Origin: Celeribacter baekdonensis B30
Lineage (GTDB): Bacteria; Pseudomonadota; Alphaproteobacteria; Rhodobacterales; Rhodobacteraceae
DNA: 64,000 nt
Assembly (NCBI RefSeq): GCF_000299875.1
Contig: NZ_AMRK01000009.1
Location: 1-64,000, forward strand
Reading direction: 5' to 3'
Of this stretch, positions 24,567 through 32,443 are shown piece by piece. Under the pieces are notes generated by a model. The model ran no database searches. It was not told the origin of the DNA and worked only from the letters and a program-made list of their open reading frames with translations. Position 1 is the first letter of the stretch. Every line of letters begins with the position of its first letter. The translations under genes and the position numbers were made by a program.

Positions 24567-25628
24567 ATGAGAACGGGCTTTTCCGGCACGTTTGTCATCG
24601 CGTGGGCGCAAGGGGAGGTCGACGGCCTCACCAATGCGCCTCTTTCCGCACTCAGGGTCGGGGCCTCATGGCGCTGGTCGGGGGATGCGGTGTGCGTCGA
24701 TGGCGCACGCGATGTCCACGTCCTAGACGGCGCAATCGGGCGCGCCGAATTACATCAACGCGCGGCGCAATCTGTGCGTCGTTTGATCGGGTCCGCGCTG
24801 GCGGGGGCTCCCATTTACCATGACACTGACATGAGAGAGCGGCTTTTCGATGGCGGGTTTGACGTCACCGATGGCCTCAAGCGCTATGAGATCACCCTGA
24901 TTGACAGCGCCGAATTGGGTGCGCCGCTTTTGATGTTCTTGGGCGAAATGCCGCAAAAGGACACCGATCTTTGGGTGGTGTCCACCCATATCGCAGGCGC
25001 GCGCGAGGCTGAGGAACATCAGCCGGGCGCGGTGATTTGTTTTGCTCAAGGCACAGATATTCTGACGCCGGACGGTCCGCGCGCGGTTGAAACCCTGCGC
25101 GAAGGCGATCTGGTTCAGACCAAAGACAATGGCGTGCAGGCTCTGCGTTGGATTGGAGGACGGCGGATTTCGGGGGCGCGGCTTTACGCGATGCCGCATT
25201 TGCGTCCGATCCGGTTGAAAGCCGATGCTTTGGGCATGGGGCAGCCGGACGAGGATTTGATCGTGTCACCGCAACACCGGATGGTGGTGCGCGGCGCGGC
25301 GGCGCGTGACTTATTCAATGCCGATGAGGTTTTGGTCGCGGCCAAGGACTTGGTCAATGACCGCTCCATTGTCATCGAACGGACGCTACGCGAGGTCCAT
25401 TATATCCATCTTCTGTTTGACGCCCATCAGGTGATCATCGCCAACGGGTTGGAGACCGAGAGTTTTCATCCAGGCTTTGCCGGATTGCGTGAGATTGGCG
25501 AAGATCAACGCGAGCGGTTGTTGGAACGCTTTCCGCATCTTGCCGAGCAGGCCGAAGCCTATGGTCCTGTGGCCCGTCGCACGCTGTCGGCGGCAGAAGC
25601 AGCGATCATGATGCATAATGTGGCGTGA
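24567..25628 (+). CDS. Hint-domain (intein/hedgehog-like) protein
   Basis: A 353-residue protein. Residues 1-150 form an uncharacterised N-terminal part. A Hint domain follows, starting at C158 in VICFAQGTDILTPDGPRAVE, where the Cys would be the N-S acyl shift nucleophile. EGDLVQTKDNGVQALRWIGGR, LIVSPQHRMVV and EVHYIHLLFDAHQVIIANG are the later Hint blocks. In roseobacters such proteins are often annotated as Hint-domain proteins of unknown role; autoproteolysis is possible. ATG 24567 is preferred over an upstream in-frame TTG at 24549. The ribosome binding site is weak. Confidence 0.8.
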   Translation: MRTGFSGTFVIAWAQGEVDGLTNAPLSALRVGASWRWSGDAVCVDGARDVHVLDGAIGRAELHQRAAQSVRRLIGSALAGAPIYHDTDMRERLFDGGFDVTDGLKRYEITLIDSAELGAPLLMFLGEMPQKDTDLWVVSTHIAGAREAEEHQPGAVICFAQGTDILTPDGPRAVETLREGDLVQTKDNGVQALRWIGGRRISGARLYAMPHLRPIRLKADALGMGQPDEDLIVSPQHRMVVRGAAARDLFNADEVLVAAKDLVNDRSIVIERTLREVHYIHLLFDAHQVIIANGLETESFHPGFAGLREIGEDQRERLLERFPHLAEQAEAYGPVARRTLSAAEAAIMMHNVA

Positions 25629-25663
25629 TTTTTGCGTATTGGCGTGAATTGCGCGGGGATCGC

Positions 25664-25691
25664 TTGACTCCGCAAGCCCCGCCTGTATAAG
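25664..25691 (+). promoter_or_regulatory. Probable housekeeping promoter of rpsD
   Basis: TTGACT (25664-25669) and TATAAG (25686-25691) separated by 16 bp give a good sigma70-type promoter about 160 bp upstream of the rpsD start, leaving a long leader. Confidence 0.65.
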
Positions 25692-25699
25692 CCCGCCAT

Positions 25700-25723
25700 C
25701 CGGTGTGCAGAGATGTGCGCCGG
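25700..25723 (+). promoter_or_regulatory. Leader hairpin at the 5' end of the rpsD mRNA
   Basis: CCGGTGTGCA and TGTGCGCCGG pair over 10 positions, counting G-T pairs, around a GAGA loop. It begins about 9 bases after the -10 element, so it would cap the transcript's 5' end. It could stabilise the mRNA or bind S4; this is inferred from position. Confidence 0.4.
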
Positions 25724-25852
25724 TGCTCTATTTGGTGTTGGCGGCCCTCGCAAGGGGATGCCTGTCGGCCGAAACGATAACTCCGCCCAATGCGGACAGT
25801 TCGTGGACGCAAAGGACAGCACCTTTCATTATAACCTGAAAGGATCCAGATC

Positions 25853-26473
25853 GTGACCAAACGCACGTCTGCCAAGTACAAACTCGATCGCCGCATGGGC
25901 GAAAACATCTGGGGCCGCCCGAAGTCCCCGGTTAACCGTCGTGAGTATGGCCCCGGCCAGCACGGTCAGCGTCGTAAAGGCAAATTGTCCGACTTTGGCC
26001 TGCAGCTGCGCGCCAAGCAAAAACTCAAAGGCCACTACGGTGACCTGACCGAAAAACAATTCCGTCGCATCTTTGCGGACGCTGAGCGGATGAAAGGCGA
26101 TACCGGCGAAAACCTCATCGGTTTGCTCGAATCCCGCCTCGACGCCGTTGTCTACCGTGCAAAATTTGTTGCAACCGTGTTCGCAGCCCGCCAGTTCGTG
26201 AACCACGGCCACGTGACCGTGAACGGCCAGCGCGTGAACATCCCCTCCTACCGCGTGAAAGAGGGTGACGTGATCGAAGTGCGTGATCGTTCCAAGCAGC
26301 TCGCAGTTGTCCTCGAAGCCACCCAGTTGGCTGAGCGCGACGTGCCGGATTACATTGAAGCAGACCACCACAAAATGTCCGCGACCTTCGTGCGTCGTCC
26401 GGGCCTGTCCGATGTGCCGTTCGCTGTTCAAATGGAACCGAACCTCGTCATCGAATTCTACGCTCAGAACTAA
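25853..26473 (+). CDS. rpsD: 30S ribosomal protein S4
   Basis: A 206-residue primary 16S rRNA-binding protein that nucleates small-subunit assembly. [20 protein letters not shown] starts the protein, followed by the S4 N-terminal domain and the RNA-binding S4 domain (about 95-160, [20 protein letters not shown] ... [20 protein letters not shown]). It starts with GTG at 25853, preceded by AAAGGATCC. It stands alone rather than in a ribosomal operon, as is common in Alphaproteobacteria. A hairpin terminator follows. Confidence 0.97.
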   Translation: MTKRTSAKYKLDRRMGENIWGRPKSPVNRREYGPGQHGQRRKGKLSDFGLQLRAKQKLKGHYGDLTEKQFRRIFADAERMKGDTGENLIGLLESRLDAVVYRAKFVATVFAARQFVNHGHVTVNGQRVNIPSYRVKEGDVIEVRDRSKQLAVVLEATQLAERDVPDYIEADHHKMSATFVRRPGLSDVPFAVQMEPNLVIEFYAQN

Positions 26474-26500
26474 TCTGAGCCGACAGTTTGAAGATTTTGA

Positions 26501-26526
26501 AAGGCCGCCCTTCGGGGCGGTCTTTT
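26501..26526 (+). terminator. rpsD terminator
   Basis: AAGGCCGCCC - TTCG - GGGCGGTCTT stem with one G-T pair and a stable TTCG tetraloop, followed by TT. It lies 28 bp after the rpsD stop. Confidence 0.85.
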
Positions 26527-26723
26527 GCATGTAAGGAGTGGTCTTTTGTATATGCGGGGGTGCCCAAAACTAAGACAGGCACACCTGAGTGAGGCACGGT
26601 GCCTGTACGCTGTGTGCGAAAACCGACGCGTGTGAGCAACAGCACAGGCTTGGGTGCTCATCTGTCTGGTCTTAGCCGAAAAGCGGCGCTAAGAGAGGCA
26701 GGTAATTCAAAGCGAGTGGACCT

Positions 26724-27812
26724 ATGACCCGTTTGATCGAACCGCAGCCCGGCATCCTTGACATCACGCTCTATCAGAGCGGGACAAGCCATGTGGCCGG
26801 CGTAGAGAATGTGATCAAGCTGTCGTCGAACGAAAACCCGTTCGGCGCGCCAGAAAGTGCGAAGGCAGCCTTTGCCAAAGCTGCGCACACGCTGCATCGT
26901 TATCCCAATACCGATCACTTTTCTTTGCGCAAAGCGATTGGCGATGTGCATGGGCTTGATCCGGAACGCATCATTTGCGGCGTCGGTTCGGATGAGGTCA
27001 TCACCTTTTTGTGCCAAGCCTATGCGGGCGTGGGCGATGAGGTGATTTATACCGAACACGGGTTCTCAATGTATAAAATCTCGGCGCTGGCAGCGGGGGC
27101 GACCCCGGTTTGTGTGGCCGAACGCGAACGCGTGGTGGATGTCGATGCCATTCTGGCGGCGTGCAATGAGATCACCAAATTGGTGTTCATCGCCAACCCG
27201 GCCAACCCGACCGGTACGATGATCGGCCAACGCGATATTGCCCGCCTTGCCGCCAACCTGCCGAGCCAGACGATTTTGGTGCTGGATGGGGCCTATGCCG
27301 AATTTGTCGAAGGCTTTGATGGCGGCGCCGCCCTTGTTGAGTCGCGCGACAATGTGGTGATGACCCGGACATTCTCCAAGATTTATGGTCTTGGCGGTGT
27401 ACGCATCGGCTGGGGCTATGGCCCGAAAGACATCATCGATGTGCTGAACCGGGTGCGCGGACCGTTTAACCTGTCCGAGCCGCAATTGGCCGCCGCAGAA
27501 GCCGCCGTGAAAGACCGCGATTGGGTCGAAAAATGCCGCGACGACAACACCCGTTTGCGGGCGTGGTTGGCCGAGGCGTTGATGGAACTGGGCGTGCCCT
27601 CAGACACATCCTGCGCCAACTTCATCCTCGCGCGGTTTCTGGATCAGGCCGAGGCCGAGGCCTGTGATGACTTCCTCAAACAAAACGGCATCATCGTGCG
27701 CCGGGTGGCGGGCTATGGCTTGCCAAATTGTTTGCGCATCACCGTGGGGGACGAAGCGTCTTGTCGTCGGGTCGCCCACGTCATTGGCCAGTTTCGGGAA
27801 CAGAAAAAGTGA
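26724..27812 (+). CDS. hisC: Histidinol-phosphate / aromatic aminotransferase
   Basis: A 362-residue class I/II PLP aminotransferase of the HisC family. [27 protein letters not shown] and [14 protein letters not shown] are family blocks. PLP lysine K219 is in [17 protein letters not shown], and a late R is in [10 protein letters not shown]. Its stop overlaps the GTG start of a prephenate dehydrogenase gene (GTGA), so besides histidine synthesis it may transaminate tyrosine/phenylalanine precursors, as known for HisC paralogs placed next to tyrA. The 250-bp region upstream contains the rpsD terminator and a small CTTAGC...GCTAAG hairpin near 26671. Confidence 0.93.
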   Translation: MTRLIEPQPGILDITLYQSGTSHVAGVENVIKLSSNENPFGAPESAKAAFAKAAHTLHRYPNTDHFSLRKAIGDVHGLDPERIICGVGSDEVITFLCQAYAGVGDEVIYTEHGFSMYKISALAAGATPVCVAERERVVDVDAILAACNEITKLVFIANPANPTGTMIGQRDIARLAANLPSQTILVLDGAYAEFVEGFDGGAALVESRDNVVMTRTFSKIYGLGGVRIGWGYGPKDIIDVLNRVRGPFNLSEPQLAAAEAAVKDRDWVEKCRDDNTRLRAWLAEALMELGVPSDTSCANFILARFLDQAEAEACDDFLKQNGIIVRRVAGYGLPNCLRITVGDEASCRRVAHVIGQFREQKK

Positions 27813-28732
27813 GCACGGTCCTTTATAACCGGGTCGCCCTGATCGGGCTGGGCCTGATTGCGGGGTCGATGTCCTTGGCGATGCGCCGTGCGGGCGTGGC
27901 GGGCGAGATCACCGGCTTTGCTCGCTCGCAGGCCACCCGCAACACCGCCGCCGAGATCCATCTGGTTGACCGGGTCTGTGACAGTCCCATTGAGGCGGTG
28001 AAAGACGCCGATCTGATCGTGCTGGCCGTGCCGGTGGGGGCGATGGGTGCGGTGATGGCCGAGATTGAACATGTGTTGAAGCCCGGCGCGGTGGTCACCG
28101 ATGTGGGCTCGGTGAAAAAATCCGTGCTGGAGGCTGTACTGCCGCACACGCCCGAGGGCGTGCATTTCATCGGCACGCACCCGATGGCTGGGACCGAACA
28201 TTCAGGGCCGCGCTCGGGCTTTGCGGAACTGTTTGACAACCGCTGGTGTCTGATTGTGCCGCCCGAGGGCGCGGATGAGGCTGAGGTTGAAAAGCTTGAA
28301 CGCTTTTGGCGCGCGCTTGGCTCCAACGTCGAGCGGATGGACCCGGAACATCACGACATCGTCTGTGCCGTGGTCAGTCATGTGCCGCACCTGATCGCCT
28401 ATACGATGGTCGGTGTGGCCGATGATTTGCGCCGCGTCACGGACCAAGAGGTGATCAAATTCTCGGCAGCGGGTTTTCGCGATTTCACCCGGATCGCCGC
28501 CTCTGATCCGACCATGTGGCGCGATGTGTTTATGACCAACAAAGAAGCGTCCCTGGAAATTCTCGGGCGCTTCACCGAAGAATTGTTTGCGCTTCAGCGC
28601 GCCATCCGCACCGGCGACGGCGATCATTTGCACGATTACTTCACGCGCACCCGCGCCATTCGTCGCGGCATCATCGAGGCGGGTCAGGACACGGATGCGC
28701 CGGATTTTGGACGCGCCAAAAAAGGCACATGA
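27809..28732 (+). CDS. tyrA: Prephenate/arogenate dehydrogenase (TyrA family)
   Basis: A 307-residue dehydrogenase for tyrosine synthesis. The Rossmann motif [12 protein letters not shown] is at 9-20, [10 protein letters not shown] follows, and the TyrA signature [15 protein letters not shown] carries the active-site H. The C-terminal helical dimerisation domain ([27 protein letters not shown]) is complete. There is no chorismate mutase or ACT domain. The start is GTG 27809 by overlap with hisC; the longer in-frame option would lie deep inside hisC. Its stop overlaps the extensin-family ATG. Confidence 0.93.
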   Translation: MSTVLYNRVALIGLGLIAGSMSLAMRRAGVAGEITGFARSQATRNTAAEIHLVDRVCDSPIEAVKDADLIVLAVPVGAMGAVMAEIEHVLKPGAVVTDVGSVKKSVLEAVLPHTPEGVHFIGTHPMAGTEHSGPRSGFAELFDNRWCLIVPPEGADEAEVEKLERFWRALGSNVERMDPEHHDIVCAVVSHVPHLIAYTMVGVADDLRRVTDQEVIKFSAAGFRDFTRIAASDPTMWRDVFMTNKEASLEILGRFTEELFALQRAIRTGDGDHLHDYFTRTRAIRRGIIEAGQDTDAPDFGRAKKGT

Positions 28733-29493
28733 GGGCATGGGCCGGCATAACGCTTGCGCTGATCTCGGCCTGTGTTGCCGGGCCGATCTGGGCGCAGATG
28801 GATCGGTCACCCATTCCCTTGCCTCGTCCCGGAACCACCGCTCCTTTAGCTCCCGTCGCTGCGGTCACAGCTGAGGCCTCTCCTTCGGCATATTTCGTCT
28901 CACCTCTCCCCAAGCCCCGTCCGAAACTGCGGCCTCCCAGCGGGCAGGTGGCGCAGGTGAGCTATGGCAAAAAGGGCTCGGTCTGTGGATGGAGCGACAT
29001 CCGAGGCCGAACGATCAGTGCGGTCCGCGGCAAGGCAGGCTGCGGCATTTCCGAGCCTGTTGAGATCACCGAGGTCGCGGGCGTGCGCCTGTCTACACCG
29101 GCGATTGTCGATTGCACGACCGCCAAAACGCTTCGAACTTGGATTGAGACCGGCGCGAAACCGACCATCGGACGGCTTGGCGGCGGGCTTGCAGAGTTAA
29201 AAATTGCAGCCAGCTATGTGTGTCGACCCCGCAACAATCAAAGCGGTGCGAAAATTTCAGAACATGCCAAGGGCCACGCCATCGACATTTCGGCTCTTAC
29301 GTTGCGCAACGGCAAATCTTTGAGCGTGCTCACCGGCTGGGATCAGCGGGTTGACGGAAAGCTGTTGCGCAAGCTGCACAGTTCGGCCTGTGGTCCGTTT
29401 GGCACCGTCTTGGGCCCCGAGTCAGACCGCCATCACCGCGATCACTTCCATTTCGACACGGCGCGCTATCGCGCCGGAAGTTATTGCCGCTGA
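28729..29493 (+). CDS. Extensin-family exported protein
   Basis: A 254-residue protein. An N-terminal signal peptide ([23 protein letters not shown]) is followed by a proline-rich stretch (PIPLPRPGTTAPLAPV ... SPLPKPRPKLRPPSG). The C-terminal extensin-like domain (PF06904) starts at VCGWSDIRG, with conserved Cys residues, SEHAKGHAIDIS and HHRDHFHFD, which looks like a metal/peptidase-type His-Asp set as in the related VanY/MepA fold. Probably a periplasmic cell-wall protein. The ATG overlaps the tyrA stop (ATGA), an unexpected partner functionally. Confidence 0.88.
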   Translation: MRAWAGITLALISACVAGPIWAQMDRSPIPLPRPGTTAPLAPVAAVTAEASPSAYFVSPLPKPRPKLRPPSGQVAQVSYGKKGSVCGWSDIRGRTISAVRGKAGCGISEPVEITEVAGVRLSTPAIVDCTTAKTLRTWIETGAKPTIGRLGGGLAELKIAASYVCRPRNNQSGAKISEHAKGHAIDISALTLRNGKSLSVLTGWDQRVDGKLLRKLHSSACGPFGTVLGPESDRHHRDHFHFDTARYRAGSYCR

Positions 29494-29496
29494 CAT

Positions 29497-30498
29497 TTAC
29501 CGGATCACCACGCGCGGGGCAGGGCCCAGCGGAATAAAGCCCAACGTGATCATCCCGTCTTTCAGCGTCAGTTCGGCATCAATCGTGTCTTTGCGCCCTG
29601 ACATTCCGGCCAGCATTTCGCCTGCGCGCAATGCAAGATTGCTCATATTCTGCGGGATCATGCCCGTTGATATGGCAATTTCGATCATCTCGCGCCAATT
29701 CACCGCTTTGATCGCGACTGTGCCCATGGGATAGCCACGCCCATCCACATCAAAAGCCCCGGTCATGCGCAAATCCAGTTTGCCCCATTTGGCCGAGAAA
29801 TTGGTCAGGTCAATATGGGTTGGCTGCGGGCGTGGGCCTTCGAGGGCGTGAATGTCCCATGGCCCGTTGAATGTGGTTGTCATACGCAGCTCAAGCTGCT
29901 CGAATTGATGCGACAAAAGCCCCTGTGGATCGAGCGAGGCCATCAGGCCTTGAGACGGGGTCAGCCCCTGAACCGCCAAATGAATATCATGTTTGAACGG
30001 ATCGGAAATATCGCGCTGGGTGTTGAAATTCCCGGTTTCAAGCGTCACGCCCCAGCCCAGATTCGATGTCACGGAAAAGCCGTTGAGCACGGCGGAGGCA
30101 TGATCCAAGGTCAGGCTTGGACCCGGTTCGACAAACAATTCCGCCTCGGCTCTGTCTTGTGTGATCTCCATCCGTTGCAGCGGCGTGGCCAATGTGGCCG
30201 TGGGGGCGACCTGCGCGCGGATGCGGGTCGGGCGGTGGCTTTGGCTCAGGATGTCAAACTGCGGGGTCGAAAAGGCCACGCCGGTGCGCGGGTCGGCAAA
30301 GCGCGGCTTGGTGATCGTGGTGTCGAAGCGCAGCGGAAACCCATGGGTGTCGATGCCGCTATATTCGGCCTGCCAGCCCTCAGAGGCGCGCGCGGACGCC
30401 CATCCCGCAATCGCCTTTTCCGTGCTCTTTGCACCGATGAACCAATAGCCGGTATAGGCCAGCCCCGCGATCACGACGAGCCAGATGAGTTTGCGCAT
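29497..30498 (-). CDS. DUF2125 domain protein, membrane-anchored
   Basis: A 333-residue protein with one N-terminal membrane anchor (about 4-22, LIWLVVIAGLAYTGYWFIG), then a large beta-rich periplasmic domain of the alphaproteobacterial DUF2125 family (GWQAEYSGIDTHGFPLRFD ...). Function unknown; the fold type resembles lipid-transfer/AsmA-like proteins, but this is only an impression. It converges with the extensin-family gene with 3 bp between the two stops. Confidence 0.82.
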   Translation of the reverse strand: MRKLIWLVVIAGLAYTGYWFIGAKSTEKAIAGWASARASEGWQAEYSGIDTHGFPLRFDTTITKPRFADPRTGVAFSTPQFDILSQSHRPTRIRAQVAPTATLATPLQRMEITQDRAEAELFVEPGPSLTLDHASAVLNGFSVTSNLGWGVTLETGNFNTQRDISDPFKHDIHLAVQGLTPSQGLMASLDPQGLLSHQFEQLELRMTTTFNGPWDIHALEGPRPQPTHIDLTNFSAKWGKLDLRMTGAFDVDGRGYPMGTVAIKAVNWREMIEIAISTGMIPQNMSNLALRAGEMLAGMSGRKDTIDAELTLKDGMITLGFIPLGPAPRVVIR

Positions 30499-30602
30499 GT
30501 GTTGCCCTTTCGCGGCCCGCTCAGGTCAACCTGAGCCAAAGGCTTTTCATTCCGTTTCAGCCCGTGTTTAACGGGCCGGGGGAGCGTCGAAAAGACCTTA
30601 GA

Positions 30603-31175
30603 ATGGAAAGCAGGATAACGTTGGATCACGATTTGAACCAAGAGGGGTTTTGGGTCTTTGGCTATGGCTCATTGATGTGGAACCCGGGTTTTGCTTTTGC
30701 GGAACGTGTGCCTGCGATCCTTGTTGGTTATGCGCGCAGCTTTTGCATGTGGTCCATTCATCATCGGGGCACGCCTGAGGAGCCGGGTCTGGTTTTGGCG
30801 CTGGATCTGGAGGAGCGCGCTTCCTGCCGCGGCTTGGCCTTTCATGTCAGTCGCGACCATGCCGCCACCACGCTTGCCTATCTGCGTGAGCGCGAATTGG
30901 TGTCCTCGGCCTATCTGGAGCGCCGGGTGATGTTAACCCTCTCGGATGGGCGTGAGGTCTCTTCGCTGGCCTATGTCGTCGATCCCGATCATGTCCAATA
31001 CACCGGGCCTCTCTCCCTTGCACGTCAAGCAGAGATCATTGCGCGCGCCACAGGTGGACGGGGGCCGAACTCGGAATACCTGTTCAACACCGCGCGGCAT
31101 CTGGCCGAACTGGGTATGGAGGATGCAGACCTGACACAATTGGCCGAAATGGTGCGCCAAATTCCAAACGCATAG
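30603..31175 (+). CDS. ChaC-type glutathione-specific gamma-glutamylcyclotransferase
   Basis: A 190-residue cytosolic enzyme that splits glutathione into 5-oxoproline and Cys-Gly. The family nucleotide-loop-like WVFGYGSLMWNPGF is near the N-terminus, followed by HHRGTPEEPGLVLALD with the likely catalytic Glu, and the C-terminal GPNSEYLFNTARHLAELG. I start at ATG 30603 (MESRITLDHDLNQEGF) rather than a GTG at 30564, since the extra residues look unrelated. The gene lies alone, divergent from the DUF2125 gene. Confidence 0.9.
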   Translation: MESRITLDHDLNQEGFWVFGYGSLMWNPGFAFAERVPAILVGYARSFCMWSIHHRGTPEEPGLVLALDLEERASCRGLAFHVSRDHAATTLAYLRERELVSSAYLERRVMLTLSDGREVSSLAYVVDPDHVQYTGPLSLARQAEIIARATGGRGPNSEYLFNTARHLAELGMEDADLTQLAEMVRQIPNA

Positions 31176-31260
31176 CCCACACACGCGATTGCGTGTTGGC
31201 ACATCGTGGTTCCTCGCCTATCGTGACCCTGACAGGCAATGACAGGTCAGGACAAGGTCA

Positions 31261-32442
31261 ATGGGCCAACCGGATCAAAGGCTTCCGCGCGCAGCCAAGC
31301 AAAATTTTTTCTCCCAACCCGTACGTCAGATCACCATGATGATCATCGTGCTCGGTCTGGTGGGCTTTGGGTTTTATATGGCGCTGCCGCGGGTCGGCCC
31401 GGTGTTTTTTGCCAATCTCTACCTCAATGGGTTCATCGCCTTTGTCTTTGTCATCGGTATTTTCGCCTGTTTCTGGCAAGTGGTGCAACTGGTGGCCTCT
31501 GTCAATTGGATCGAACGGTTTTCCGGTCAGCGTCCGAATGTGCCGGGCAAGCATGCGCCACGTCTTTTGGCACCTTTGGCCGCGCTTTTGCGCGATCGCA
31601 CCGCGCGCACGCAAATCTCGTCCACGTCGGCGCGCTCGATCCTTGATTCCGTGGCAACCCGGATTGACGAGGCGCGCGACATCACGCGTTATATCGCCAA
31701 CCTTCTGATATTCCTTGGCCTTCTCGGGACGTTTTATGGCCTTGCCACCACGGTTCCGGCGCTTGTCGACACCATTCGTTCGCTCACGCCGAAAGAGGGT
31801 GAGGATGCGACCGACGTCTTGACCAAATTGATGGGCGGGCTTGAGGGCCAGTTGGGCGGCATGGGTACGGCCTTTGCCTCTTCGCTTTTGGGGCTTGCCG
31901 GCTCACTTGTGGTTGGGATGCTTGAACTCTTTGCCTCGCATGGACAAAATCGGTTCTTCCGCGAGTTGGAAGAATGGCTCTCGACCATCACTCGCATCGG
32001 CTTTTCCGCCTCTGACGGTGAGGGCAGCGACATGTCCGGCGCGGCGGTGGTTTTGGATCACATGAGTCAACAGATGGAGGCGCTGCAAGATCTGTTCGTT
32101 CGCGCGGATGGATCGCGTGCTGCCCTTGAGGCGCGGTTGGGCGACTTGGCCGGGGCCGTGAACCAAATGGTCACGCGCATGGGGGCCGAAACGCCGACCG
32201 ACAAAATGCTGATGCGCGTGGCGGAGGGCCAAGAACGCCTGATTGACGCGCTTTCAAGCCGCGAGGCGGGTGACGAAACCTTTGACGCCGAAAGCCGGAT
32301 GCGCCTGCGCTCGATTGATGTGCAACTGTTGCGCATCCTCGAAGAACTCTCGGCGGGACGTCAAGAAAGCCTTGCCGAACTGCGTGGCGAGATTGCCAAT
32401 TTGACCCGCACCCTGCGCGCGCTCGGCGAACAGGGACAGTAG
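31261..32442 (+). CDS. MotA/TolQ/ExbB-like proton-channel protein with long cytosolic tail
   Basis: A 393-residue inner-membrane protein with four predicted helices at about 24-44, 50-78, 144-167 and 199-225. The last two carry the MotA/TolQ/ExbB core (IANLLIFLGLLGTFYGLATTV and GQLGGMGTAFASSLLGLAGS). The C-terminal 165 residues are soluble, charged and helical (LDHMSQQMEALQDLFVRAD ... LAELRGEIANLTRTLRALG). It would form the pentameric stator of a proton-driven motor with the OmpA-type protein encoded 1 bp downstream. Flagellar or Tol genes are absent nearby, so this is a separate conserved pair of unknown purpose. Confidence 0.85.
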   Translation: MGQPDQRLPRAAKQNFFSQPVRQITMMIIVLGLVGFGFYMALPRVGPVFFANLYLNGFIAFVFVIGIFACFWQVVQLVASVNWIERFSGQRPNVPGKHAPRLLAPLAALLRDRTARTQISSTSARSILDSVATRIDEARDITRYIANLLIFLGLLGTFYGLATTVPALVDTIRSLTPKEGEDATDVLTKLMGGLEGQLGGMGTAFASSLLGLAGSLVVGMLELFASHGQNRFFRELEEWLSTITRIGFSASDGEGSDMSGAAVVLDHMSQQMEALQDLFVRADGSRAALEARLGDLAGAVNQMVTRMGAETPTDKMLMRVAEGQERLIDALSSREAGDETFDAESRMRLRSIDVQLLRILEELSAGRQESLAELRGEIANLTRTLRALGEQGQ

Positions 32443-32443
32443 A

